In this document: piece after piece, positions 24,082 through 32,273 of the stretch
How the letters are laid out: each line of letters opens with the position of its first letter
Numbering within the stretch: the first letter of the stretch is position 1
From: CAYJWL01 sp964373855
Lineage (GTDB): Bacteria; Patescibacteriota; Andersenbacteria; UBA10190
Assembly: GCA_964373855.1 (NCBI GenBank)
Contig: CAYJWL010000007.1
Location: forward strand, 1-34,096
Length of the DNA stretch: 34,096 bases
Reading direction: 5' to 3'
Notes under the pieces: model-generated
Seen by the model: the letters and a program-made list of their open reading frames with translations, nothing else
Told to the model about the DNA's origin: nothing
The model's database searches: none
Position numbers and translations under genes: made by a program

Positions 24082-24671
24082 GGAAATATCGTCCTGTGAC
24101 TAGGAGCATATTGCAACGATGAGATGCCCGCATCGCTTTCTTGCTTCTGGAAACGGACTTCTGGCATTTGTCTCTCCGCGCTGTCGCGGAGGCTGGTTAA
24201 GCTTTCCTCTCTTCCTTAAAGGGCTGCCGTGATTTTGCACCGAGGAGGTTTCCGTATACCGGTTGAAGTATTCATCTTGTCCTGCATGTCCTTGCTGATC
24301 TGCGATCATGGCCGCCGACCAATATGGTTGGCGGTTGTCTTTTGCTGACGTTGGGACGGGAGGATTTAATTCCCTCGATATATCGATATATCGAGGGGAA
24401 ATATCGTCCTGTGACTAGGAGCATATTGCAACGATGAGATGCCCGCATCGCTTTCTTGCTTCTGGAAACGGACTTCTGGCATTTGTCTCTCCGCGCTGTC
24501 GCGGAGGCTGGTTAAGCTTTCCTCTCTTCCTTAAAGGGCTGCCGTGATTTTGCACCGAGGAGGTTTCCGTCTCGCCATCCTTCTTACAAGGAAGCCTTCA
24601 GGCACTGGTTCTCCTGTGGTGTCACGGAATCTGGCTGCATCTTCCTCTTCTCTCTATCTAATAAGTTTGTA

Positions 24672-24809
24672 TCGCCTTGCTGTGAAAAGTATCTCGGAGG
24701 CTTGCCGGCATGGTCTGTCACAGGCCCTGCTGTCTTGACAGCGGCAAGCCGAGAGCTTAAGCGGCGTCCGGGCGCTGGCCGGACGACCGCGTCTTTTCGT
24801 GCAACACGC
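24672..24809 (-). repeat. Family A cruciform element, copy 2 (inverted)
   Basis: Read on the minus strand it matches copy 1 through hairpin B almost exactly. Hairpin A (24790-24761) reads GCGG/CCGC, bulged T, CGTCCGG/CCGGACG, loop CCAGCGC: different pairs, same fold. GAAAAG (24798-24793) pairs with CTTTTC (24689-24684). The outer basal stem is weaker than in copy 1. Confidence 0.8.
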
Positions 24810-24835
24810 TTCGCAGCTCAACGTCCTTCTCGTGT

Positions 24836-24841
24836 TACTAT
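24836..24841 (+). promoter_or_regulatory. Extended -10 for the VCBS gene
   Basis: TG T TACTAT, with the hexamer ending 8 nt before the ATG at 24850. Confidence 0.4.
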
Positions 24842-24849
24842 GAATGAAT

Positions 24850-27800
24850 ATGTGGGAAGCACGCCGGCATCGTGTCGTGTCAAAAATTTCGCACCGCGGG
24901 CGGTTGCATCTGCGCCGCCGTTATCTGCCGATGTCTACTATGTTGCCGGCAATGCGCCAGATTTCCGCGGCAGCATTAATCGCTGCCTTGCTCATTGCCG
25001 GCTACCGATTTATTTCCCAGCCGTACGATTTATTGGCACTGGAGTTTACGCCGCATGTTGTTGGCATCGAAACTGGCGCAGTTGGAGTACTGGGCATTGC
25101 CACGGCTGACATTGACAATGATGGCGATTTAGAAATTGCCACTGCCGGCTTAGATGGAGTTAAGGTGTATATCCGCCAGTCGGGCAATACTTATGAGCAA
25201 AAGATTGTTGATAGCGTCAAAGGTGAGCGGGTTCAGATTATAGATTTAAATAAAGACGGCTCGCTTGATTTACTTGTATCTTTAAAAGAAGGCCCGGGCG
25301 TTAAATGGTACCGCAACACCGGCAATTTGGAGTTTTCCGGTACACTGGTTGGTTCGGGTGACCGGAGCAAAGCCTTTGCCGGCGATATCAATGCGGACGG
25401 GGCTGCCGATATCGTGACCGCGACAACTGAAGGCGGCGTGGTTGTGCTTCGCCGCCTCATGAATAATGGCAGCGGTACATTCGCGGCCACCGTTCTGGAT
25501 GCTTCCTCGGGCGTCAGCGCGGTTACTATCGGCGATATTGACGGGAATGGCTATCAGGACATTATCACCGGCGGCAGCGGCGGTTTGCAGAATTGGGACA
25601 CATCTGATGGCTTATCCTGGACGGAGAGCGACATTGATTCGGGCAATAATAACGGCACGCATGTTGTAGTGGCTGATGTTAATGGAGATGGCCGGAACGA
25701 TATTGTGACCGGCGATCAAGCGGGTAATGTCGTGGCCGTGTACCGGCACATCGAACATTCCACGTTCGGACGCATTGCTTTGACGGGCGACGCTGATGCG
25801 ACCACGGTGCAGCCTGTAGATATTGATGAGGATGGAGATATAGATATCATTGTCGCCGCCCAAGACGATAACAGTATTTTTTGGTACGACAATGACGGCA
25901 GTGAAGAATTTAAGAAACAGACTGTTGCCAGCGGCCTGCAAAGCGTGTTTGCGATCGCGGTGGCTGATGTCGATAACGACAATGATTTTGATGTCATCGC
26001 CGGTGACCATTTCCGGGGCACGGTCTGGTGGTATGAACGTACGCGCGCCAAGCCGAAGGCGACAGAACCTACCAATATTAGTCAAACAACAGACGGTGCT
26101 GGCCGCATCACCCTAGATACCACTGTATCGGACGGAGACTTGGAACCTACCAAGATCCGAGTGCAATATTCAGTCGACGGCGATCACTGGTACAAGCCGT
26201 GGCTGATAGCGGCTAAGCCGGCAGCCGGAAAAGTTGATTTGAAAAACAGCCATGCCTATCAAGTGGGCACGGCCAATGCCATAGATACAAACACAAACGC
26301 CAGCGTGAAGCTGACGCTAACGTGGGATACAAAATCAGTGCAAAACACTGGCGGGCCGATAGTAGGCGATCAAGACACGGTTCAGATTCGCGTTATTCCC
26401 AAAGATGACAGCAGCACTGGTTTAGCGGCGTACAGCGCGGCGTTTCGCGTGGATAACCAGCCGCCGCAAGGGTTGGGCGGTGTAAAGTTTCAGACGATCG
26501 GGGAGAACGAGGTGACCCTAAGCTGGACGAAGCCATCTGATAGCAGTCCCTTCAGCTATAAGCTTTACTATGGCACTGACCACGCCAAGGTTCTCGAGCA
26601 AAAATCTGATGTCTGGGACAATTCAGATGATCCTGCTCTGAACGACCTGGAAACAACAACTACCACCATAACGGGTTTAGAGTCGAATAAAACGTACACG
26701 TTTAAGCTATTTGCCAAAGATGCTTTCGGCAACCAGTCCGCGGCGCCGAGCGTGCGCGGCACAAGCACTGCCCAGGCAACGCCATCACCAACAATAGTGC
26801 CTACTGGTGTTCCGGAGCCGACACCGCAGCCCACTCAAGTCTCCCCCACACCTTCAATCACACCTGTCCCAACCGCGGCGACGCCGACACCATCGCCGCT
26901 GCCGACTGTGCCGCCCACGACACAGGATAATGCGGCGCCCGAGGCAGATGCCGGGCTGGACCAAGTAGTTAATCCTTCAGCTCTGGTTATTTTGGACGGC
27001 GGGGCTTCCTTTGACAGCGACGGCGATATCTTAAGTTATGTATGGCGTCAATTATCCGGACCAAGCGTGGACTTGGTTTCTGGTCGTACGGCCACACCCT
27101 CTTTTTCCGCTGCCAACGAGAATGCGACGTATATCTTCACGCTGACCGTTCAAGATAGCAAGGGAGCGTCAGCGACCGATATTGTCACCGTAGCGACCAA
27201 AGCATTGCCGGCAGCCGCCACCACGCCGGTGGCCACTACCTCGCCTCGGCCGGAAGTCCCAAAACAGGAGCCAGTGGTGCCCGCGGCGGTCACGTCATTC
27301 CTGCAGCCGCTGGATTTGTTCCTCTTTGTGTTGGCTGCGCTCTCAACAGCCCTCTCCCTGCTGGAGCGGGCTGCCCGAGCGCTGCGAGACAGACGATCAA
27401 AAGGCACAGCCCTTACAACCAGCGCAAGTTCGCCAAAGGGCACCGTGGTGCACTTCAAAACCGGTGACCCCATCGCCGGCGCGCGCGTTATGATTTACGG
27501 CGCGGATGGAAAACTGCGCTCCACCGAACGCACTAATGCCAAAGGGGAGTTCTCAACCCTCTTTCCGGCTGGCCAATATACGATTGGCGTAGAAGCTCCG
27601 GGTTTTATTTTCTCACCGGCGGCCTCCCGCATGCTTAAACCCGAGGCGGGCATTCTCTATGCCGGCGGAAAAATCACAGTACCGGATAGCAGCCGGCCGC
27701 TCTCGCTGCTGGTGCCGATGAAGCCGACTGGTCTTGAAGTCAGTTCAATCCGCACGAGAGTGCTGCATACCTGGCAAAATATCCAGCGGATTGGCCGCAT

Positions 27801-28248
27801 ATTATCCTGGCCCATTTTCATTATTGGCGCGTTTACTAATACCTTGCTTATCTTCTGGGTGCCGAGCGGCTTATTCCTTACCATCGAGATTCTTTATGTC
27901 GTGCTGGTGATTGTGAAAGTTGCGCTCGAGGTTCGTGTGCGGCCGGCGTACGGGCTGGTACGGGATGCCATCACTCATGTACCGCTTGATTTGGCTGTGG
28001 TGCGATTATTTGAACAGGGCACCAATCGGCTGGTGATGACGCGCGTGACGAACGCCCAGGGCAAATTCTTTGCTCTGCCTCCGGCCGGCAACTATATGGT
28101 GACTGTGACCAAGCCCGGCTACGCGACGTTTTCAAAAGACAACGTTGCCATAAGCTCGGAGCAGGATTCAGTACTGCAGATAACAACCGATCTCATGCCG
28201 GTTGTGCCGCCAAGCGGACTGCAGGCGGTGAGAGCAGCAGTGCTTTAA
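24850..28248 (+). CDS. Giant membrane-anchored VCBS/FG-GAP, FN3 and PKD domain protein
   Basis: About 1132 residues. Basic N-terminus, then a membrane helix ISAAALIAALLIAGYRF near residue 40. Next comes a beta-propeller of about seven FG-GAP/VCBS repeats with calcium-type DxDxDGxxD motifs (ADIDNDGDLEIATAG, GDIDGNGYQDIITGG, ADVNGDGRNDIVTGD, VDIDEDGDIDIIVAA, ADVDNDNDFDVIAGD). A fibronectin-III-like domain, a Pro/Thr linker, and a PKD-like domain (DAGLDQVVNPSALVILDGGASFDSDGD) follow. Then come a helix FLQPLDLFLFVLAALSTALSLL, a carboxypeptidase-regulatory-like domain, two more helices, and a second such domain. It is likely a surface protein. ATG 24850 has a -10 box 8 nt upstream; ATG 24844 or an inner start at 24931 are possible. 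Confidence 0.85.
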   Translation: MWEARRHRVVSKISHRGRLHLRRRYLPMSTMLPAMRQISAAALIAALLIAGYRFISQPYDLLALEFTPHVVGIETGAVGVLGIATADIDNDGDLEIATAGLDGVKVYIRQSGNTYEQKIVDSVKGERVQIIDLNKDGSLDLLVSLKEGPGVKWYRNTGNLEFSGTLVGSGDRSKAFAGDINADGAADIVTATTEGGVVVLRRLMNNGSGTFAATVLDASSGVSAVTIGDIDGNGYQDIITGGSGGLQNWDTSDGLSWTESDIDSGNNNGTHVVVADVNGDGRNDIVTGDQAGNVVAVYRHIEHSTFGRIALTGDADATTVQPVDIDEDGDIDIIVAAQDDNSIFWYDNDGSEEFKKQTVASGLQSVFAIAVADVDNDNDFDVIAGDHFRGTVWWYERTRAKPKATEPTNISQTTDGAGRITLDTTVSDGDLEPTKIRVQYSVDGDHWYKPWLIAAKPAAGKVDLKNSHAYQVGTANAIDTNTNASVKLTLTWDTKSVQNTGGPIVGDQDTVQIRVIPKDDSSTGLAAYSAAFRVDNQPPQGLGGVKFQTIGENEVTLSWTKPSDSSPFSYKLYYGTDHAKVLEQKSDVWDNSDDPALNDLETTTTTITGLESNKTYTFKLFAKDAFGNQSAAPSVRGTSTAQATPSPTIVPTGVPEPTPQPTQVSPTPSITPVPTAATPTPSPLPTVPPTTQDNAAPEADAGLDQVVNPSALVILDGGASFDSDGDILSYVWRQLSGPSVDLVSGRTATPSFSAANENATYIFTLTVQDSKGASATDIVTVATKALPAAATTPVATTSPRPEVPKQEPVVPAAVTSFLQPLDLFLFVLAALSTALSLLERAARALRDRRSKGTALTTSASSPKGTVVHFKTGDPIAGARVMIYGADGKLRSTERTNAKGEFSTLFPAGQYTIGVEAPGFIFSPAASRMLKPEAGILYAGGKITVPDSSRPLSLLVPMKPTGLEVSSIRTRVLHTWQNIQRIGRILSWPIFIIGAFTNTLLIFWVPSGLFLTIEILYVVLVIVKVALEVRVRPAYGLVRDAITHVPLDLAVVRLFEQGTNRLVMTRVTNAQGKFFALPPAGNYMVTVTKPGYATFSKDNVAISSEQDSVLQITTDLMPVVPPSGLQAVRAAVL

Positions 28249-28366
28249 ATAGGAAGCCCAAAGCACAAGCCTGACAAACTTTCCAAACAAAACACAGACA
28301 AAAAAACTCTCAAAAGCACAAATAATTTGTGTTCCGTGTTTCATCTTCTTGTGCTTTGTCTGGCTT

Positions 28367-28395
28367 TTGTATCTTTGTGCTTTGTGTTTTACTAT
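28367..28395 (+). promoter_or_regulatory. Promoter of the nucleotidyltransferase gene
   Basis: TTGTAT (28367-28372), a 17-nt spacer, TACTAT (28390-28395), then 7 nt to the ATG at 28403. This is a complete promoter placed for a leaderless mRNA. Confidence 0.55.
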
Positions 28396-28402
28396 TGCCT
28401 TT

Positions 28403-29116
28403 ATGAAAGCAATAATACTGATGGCCGGTAAGGGCACAAGGTGGGCAAAATATTATCAGGGCCCCAAGCAGCTCATGCTGGTAGCCGGGAAACCGGTACT
28501 GGAACACATTCTGGATGAGCTCCCGGAAGAAATTACGGAATTTATCTTCGTCGTTGGCGGGCCGCATGAGCAAACAATCAGAGATCATTATAAAACTGGT
28601 GTGTACGGCGGCCGGCCTATCACATTTGTCGTGCAATCGGAGCAACTGGGCTTAGCTCATGCCTTCAAAACAGCCAAGGATTTGATTGACGGCCGCTGGT
28701 TTGGCGCGGTGGGGGACGATATTTATGGGCCGGGCGATTTAAGGAAGTTGTTTCATCATAAACTGGCGGTTATGGCCTATAAGGTTGCCAATCCGCAGAT
28801 GTTTGGCGTCCTGGTTGGCGACCAAGAGGGTTACTTGCAGTACGCCGTCGAAAAGCCGAAGGAATTTGTTTCAAATCTGGTTAACGCGGGAGCGATGGTT
28901 ATGGATGAAAGTTTTATGGAAATTGAAGTTTCACCAAGCTACCGGGGAGAATATGAAGTGCCGGATGTCTGGACCAAGATGATTAGCGAGCGGGACAAGA
29001 AAATTAAAATTGTGGAAGCTGATTTGTGGTTTCCGGTGAATGATAAAGCGCAAGCGGAAGCAGCGGAGCAGGCGCTGGCCGGTCAAACGAAACGCCGCAA
29101 CGAAACAAGTATATAA
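28403..29116 (+). CDS. Sugar-nucleotide transferase (NTP-transferase family, GT-A fold)
   Basis: 237 residues. It opens MKAIILMAGKGTRWAKYYQGPKQLMLVAGKPVLEHIL, the nucleotide-binding G-G-T-R loop and PKxxxxVAGKP block of glucose-1-phosphate thymidylyl/uridylyltransferases. VVQSEQLGLAHAFKTAKD and GAVGDDIYGPGDL provide the usual Gln-Gly and metal-binding Asp positions. It lacks the C-terminal left-handed beta-helix of GlmU. It would activate a hexose-1-phosphate with a nucleotide; which sugar or nucleotide is unclear. The start at 28403 is set by the conserved MKAIIL and the adjacent promoter. Ugd, nearby and convergent, uses UDP-glucose, a possible pathway link. Confidence 0.85.
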   Translation: MKAIILMAGKGTRWAKYYQGPKQLMLVAGKPVLEHILDELPEEITEFIFVVGGPHEQTIRDHYKTGVYGGRPITFVVQSEQLGLAHAFKTAKDLIDGRWFGAVGDDIYGPGDLRKLFHHKLAVMAYKVANPQMFGVLVGDQEGYLQYAVEKPKEFVSNLVNAGAMVMDESFMEIEVSPSYRGEYEVPDVWTKMISERDKKIKIVEADLWFPVNDKAQAEAAEQALAGQTKRRNETSI

Positions 29117-29120
29117 AATA

Positions 29121-29192
29121 GCCGTTGTCTGGGCTCACTGAAGGAGGTCTCTGGTGGGGTCCAGAGATGGTGCACGGCACCCAGACAACGGC
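29121..29192 (+). ncRNA. Candidate structured RNA after the nucleotidyltransferase gene
   Basis: A 13-bp perfect basal stem (29121-29133 with 29180-29192, GCCGTTGTCTGGG/CCCAGACAACGGC) starts 4 nt after the stop codon. Inside, TCTCTGG/CCAGAGA has a TGGGGT loop (29148-29167), followed by a small GTGC/GCAC hairpin. An unpaired AAGGAGG (29141-29147) looks like a Shine-Dalgarno site. There is no U-tract, so it is not a plain terminator. Unrecognised. Confidence 0.5.
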
Positions 29193-29370
29193 ATAGATGG
29201 ATTCCAGCGTGTGCGCGGGGAAGTATCTGGCTCTTTAAAATCGCCGCGAGACACGATGGTATGAAGAGACAAAGAACGACTGGCTAGACGACAACTGTAC
29301 CTCAAGATTTCTTATATTGCAAATAAAAGATGACGTCCCGGTCGAGCTATTGCTGGCTTAGCTGGTTCTG

Positions 29371-30690
29371 CTAGCCTCGGCCAACGCTATGGTAGACGAA
29401 GCCCAACTTCTCCATGGCGCGCGGATTATACATGTTGCGGCCGTCAATGATGATTGGCGAGTGTAATAACGACTGGACTTTATTCCAGTCTGGATTCTTA
29501 AACTCATCCCAGTCGGTCACAATGACGAGAGCGTCCGCCCCCTTAAGCGCAGCATACTTATTTGGCATATAGGTAACCTTCTGTTTCAGCGCCGCTTTGG
29601 CTGTGTGTGACGCCTCGGGGTCATAGGCTTGGATTTTTGCTCCATCCTTGTACAACCGCTCGGCAATGGTGATAGCGGGCGCGTTGCGCATATCATCGGT
29701 GTTTGGTTTAAACGCCAAGCCCCACAGCGCGATCGTTTTACCTCGAGTTACCCAAAGCGCGTGCTCAATCTTTTGCAGGAACAGATCCCGGGCGTCCTCA
29801 TTGATTTTCTCCACGTTTTCCAAAAGTTCGAAGTTGTAGCCCAAATCCTTGGCGATGGCTATAAAGGCGGAAATATCTTTGGGAAAACAACTGCCGCCAT
29901 AACCGACACCGGCTTTTAGGAACGACAATCCAATGCGGGCATCCAGCCCCATCCCCTCGGTGACTTTATCAATATTGGCTCCGGACAGTTCACAGATGCG
30001 CGCCAGCGCGTTGGCAAATGATATTTTCATGGCGAGGAATGAATTGCTGGCGTGTTTGATAAGTTCAGCGCTTTTTATATCCGTGACGATGAAAGGCGCT
30101 TTGATTGGCCGGTATATGGCGCGCATGATTTTTTCGGCACGCTTATTGTCAACCCCTACCACAATGCGATCCGGCTTTAAGAAATCGGCAATCGCCGATC
30201 CCTCGCGCAAAAACTCGGGATTGCTGACAATATCGAAATCGCTATGATGCCTGTTATACCGCTTGATGGTTTCTGCCACACGTTCGCCGGTTTGCACAGG
30301 CACAGTGCTCTTATCTACGACAAGTTTATAGGAATCAGCTACCTCCGCGATCTCGCGGGCTGCCCCGGCAACATACGACAAATCAGCTTTACCATCGGGC
30401 AGGGGAGGGGTATTCACCGCGATAAAGATAACATCTGATTGCTTGACAGCCTGCGGCAGGCTGGTTGTAAAAGAGAGCCGCTTGGCTTTGACGTTCTTTT
30501 TGACCAGTTCTTTAAGGCCGGGTTCATAGATAGGAATTTTCCCTCGCTTGAGAGAGGCGATTTTCTCTCGATTGTTATCAACCAGCACCACGGTGTGGCC
30601 TATCTCGGCCAGCGCTGTGCCTGAAACCAGACCAACGTAGCCGGCGCCGATAAACGCCAGTTTGTGTTTGAAGCGCGTGGTTTTTGGCAT
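29371..30690 (-). CDS. ugd: UDP-glucose 6-dehydrogenase
   Basis: Oxidises UDP-glucose to UDP-glucuronate with two NAD+. 439 residues. N-terminal Rossmann LAFIGAGYVGLVSG (11-24), NTPP at 93-96, STVPVQTGE, the central dimer helix KSAELIKHASNSFLAMKISFAN, the catalytic Cys268 in GYGGSCFPKD, then a C-terminal UDP-binding domain with WGLAFKPNTDDMRNAP. All key residues are present. It diverges from the MFS gene; TATAAA lies 6 nt before its ATG on the minus strand. UDP-glucuronate feeds envelope polysaccharide, in keeping with the neighbouring nucleotidyltransferase. Confidence 0.96.
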   Translation of the reverse strand: MPKTTRFKHKLAFIGAGYVGLVSGTALAEIGHTVVLVDNNREKIASLKRGKIPIYEPGLKELVKKNVKAKRLSFTTSLPQAVKQSDVIFIAVNTPPLPDGKADLSYVAGAAREIAEVADSYKLVVDKSTVPVQTGERVAETIKRYNRHHSDFDIVSNPEFLREGSAIADFLKPDRIVVGVDNKRAEKIMRAIYRPIKAPFIVTDIKSAELIKHASNSFLAMKISFANALARICELSGANIDKVTEGMGLDARIGLSFLKAGVGYGGSCFPKDISAFIAIAKDLGYNFELLENVEKINEDARDLFLQKIEHALWVTRGKTIALWGLAFKPNTDDMRNAPAITIAERLYKDGAKIQAYDPEASHTAKAALKQKVTYMPNKYAALKGADALVIVTDWDEFKNPDWNKVQSLLHSPIIIDGRNMYNPRAMEKLGFVYHSVGRG

Positions 30691-30696
30691 GGGTGT

Positions 30697-30702
30697 TTTA
30701 TA
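30697..30702 (-). promoter_or_regulatory. -10 box giving leaderless ugd
   Basis: On the minus strand TATAAA ends exactly 6 nt before the ATG at 30690. No Shine-Dalgarno site intervenes. Confidence 0.45.
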
Positions 30703-30759
30703 CCTTCTTTGTTTCCAAAAGAAAAGAGCGGCGGCATAGGAGCGGCTCTAAGAATGATT

Positions 30760-30775
30760 TATACTTTCGTATACA
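30760..30775 (+). promoter_or_regulatory. -10 boxes for the MFS gene
   Basis: TATACT (30760-30765) and TATACA (30770-30775) lie 26 and 16 nt before ATG 30792. No clear -35 element. Confidence 0.35.
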
Positions 30776-30791
30776 TCTACATCGTTTGCCT

Positions 30792-31967
30792 ATGATGGCG
30801 CTTCCTTTATTTACCCCCCAAAGGCTTCATGCCCTCTTTGCGGTACGGCTGCGGCCGGAGCTTAAAGAGCTCTATTATTTCTCGCTTATCTATGCTTTCG
30901 CGTACTCGCTCATAAGCGTATTCGAGCCGGTTTTTTTCTATAAGGAGGGTTTCTCGCTGTCTTTTATCGCCTTGTATTACGGCATTCATTACTCCCTGTA
31001 TACCCTGCTCTTACCATTGGGGGGAATGTTTGCGGCTCGATTTGGTCTGGAACGATCGCTGGCTGTATCGCTGCCTATTTTTGTCATGTATTTTCTGACG
31101 CTGGCGGCCATCCCTTCCCGCCCGGAGCTGGTGTGGCTGGCAATAGCGCTGTTAACGGCTCACAAGATTTTTTACTGGCCGGCCTACCATGCCTACTTTG
31201 CTAAATTTGGTGACGCTCATAATCGAGGCACTGAACTGTCCTGGATGAACTTTGTAAAATCAGGTGTTGGTATTTTAGGCCCGGCCACCGGCGGCTTCAT
31301 TGCTCTTTATTTTGGTTTTCCCACTCTCTTTGTAGTGGCTGCGCTGTTCCTGCTGGCTTCCTCCTGGCCACTGCTGCAAACGCCGGAACACTATCGCATC
31401 GCTTCATTTCAATACGCCACGCCCTGGAGGATAATTGTCGATCGCCGCTGGCGTAACATGACATTAGCGATGATGGGCATGGGGGAGAATCTGATTGATA
31501 TGGTCTTCTGGCCATTGTTCATGTTTATTATTCTTGGCAGCACCGGCCGGCTTGGCCTGGTCTCGTCCTTGACGATGGCAGTGCTGACTCTCGTCAGCTT
31601 TATTATCGGCGAGATGGCTGATCGGTTTCCGCGCCGGCACATCATCAAGTTGCACCTGCCCTTCATGATGATTGGCATGTTGTTTCGTCCCTTGGCTGGC
31701 AGTGGGCTGCAGGTGCTGTTAACGGATACGCTTAACCGGATGGCGCACGCTGGCGTCCATTTGCCGCTGGTATATCGTCTCTACGTTCAGTCGCGCCAGA
31801 CCAGTATCATTGGCTATATGGTTGCTTTTGAAACAGCGTTGGCTCTCACGAAGGCTATTGTGGCTTTTGGGCTGGCGGCGCTGTTTGCCTGGCTGCTCCC
31901 CTATACGGCGTTTACGATCACCTTTATCCTAGCGGCGGTGTTTGCTCTTATGTACGCGCGGTTGTAG
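30792..31967 (+). CDS. Major facilitator superfamily permease
   Basis: About 391 residues and 11-12 hydrophobic segments, with the MFS arrangement of two six-helix halves. The first helix is YYFSLIYAFAYSLISVFEPVFFY; a loop-2/3 region FAARFGLERSLAVSLPIF is in place of the usual GxxxDRxGRR; the halves are joined near ATPWRIIVDRRWRNMTLA. The second half has GEMADRFPRRHIIKL, a better match to the MFS loop motif. The substrate is unknown. The frame is open from 30684, but the added residues are not membrane-like and would overlap the ugd promoter; ATG 30792 or 30795 is preferred. Confidence 0.85.
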   Translation: MMALPLFTPQRLHALFAVRLRPELKELYYFSLIYAFAYSLISVFEPVFFYKEGFSLSFIALYYGIHYSLYTLLLPLGGMFAARFGLERSLAVSLPIFVMYFLTLAAIPSRPELVWLAIALLTAHKIFYWPAYHAYFAKFGDAHNRGTELSWMNFVKSGVGILGPATGGFIALYFGFPTLFVVAALFLLASSWPLLQTPEHYRIASFQYATPWRIIVDRRWRNMTLAMMGMGENLIDMVFWPLFMFIILGSTGRLGLVSSLTMAVLTLVSFIIGEMADRFPRRHIIKLHLPFMMIGMLFRPLAGSGLQVLLTDTLNRMAHAGVHLPLVYRLYVQSRQTSIIGYMVAFETALALTKAIVAFGLAALFAWLLPYTAFTITFILAAVFALMYARL

Positions 31968-32273
31968 GCCTTAAGGCACTTGTTTTCCGCGGACGATGTC
32001 GATCGCCCGGCGAGCGATCGCATCTTGGCGCTCGTCTGGCTGCTGTCAAGGTAGTTTCTCTTCCAGCGAAAACCTTGACCGACCAAGCCAGCCAGACTCC
32101 GCGACACCGCGGGAAAACAAATGCCTGAAGGCTTTAAGGGGAAGAGGGAAATTTCTGTGCCGCCAAGGCTCCGAGATGCTTTTCTTAGCCAAGCTGCCTA
32201 GCCTTCGATTGTGACGGGCAGAATTGGAGTTCAATCAACGCCACAATTTGCAAAAAAAGAGCGATGCTTAGAA
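31968..32273. other. Gene-free stretch with family A repeats
   Basis: The 306 nt between the convergent MFS and methyltransferase genes hold cruciform copy 3 and, at about 32158-32197, a lone 3' half of another copy (TCCGAGATGCTTTTCTTAGC). Between them is a segment matching the minus strand of the 315-bp unit (CTTTAAGG...GAAGAGGGAAA). No ORF is convincing. Confidence 0.75.
31980..32120 (+). repeat. Family A cruciform element, copy 3
   Basis: 141 nt. Basal stem TTGTTTTCCGCGG (31980-31992) with CCGCGGGAAAACAA (32107-32120), one bulged G. Hairpin A (31995-32024): GATG/CATC, bulged T, CGATCGC/GCGATCG, loop CCGGCGA. Hairpin B: GTCTGGCTG/CAGCCAGAC (32034-32042 with 32089-32097), then inner CTGTCAAGG and CCTTGA. 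TCCGCGA follows hairpin B. Helix positions and lengths equal those of copy 1, but nearly every paired base differs. Confidence 0.8.

Larger units (their letters stand above)
23941..24570. repeat. Perfect tandem duplication, 2 x 315 bp
   Basis: Units 23941-24255 and 24256-24570 appear identical base for base. Each holds a CCGCCGACC/GGTTGGCGG hairpin followed by a T-rich run, one 24-bp palindrome, a GATG/CATC hairpin, and a CTCCGCG/CGCGGAG hairpin. Each ends in an AGGAGG that precedes the next unit. Confidence 0.9.
23688..24849. other. Gene-free 1.16-kb block of inverted and tandem repeats
   Basis: The order is: cruciform copy 1 (plus), a strong promoter (23863-23891), two identical 315-bp units, a degenerate cruciform end (about 24592-24638, minus), and cruciform copy 2 (minus). 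No convincing ORF crosses it. Open frames here are short and change with the repeats. Confidence 0.8.

Noticed and set aside
23941..24570. CRISPR array or retron
   Set aside because: There are only two units of 315 bp with no spacers, and no cas or reverse-transcriptase gene in the window.
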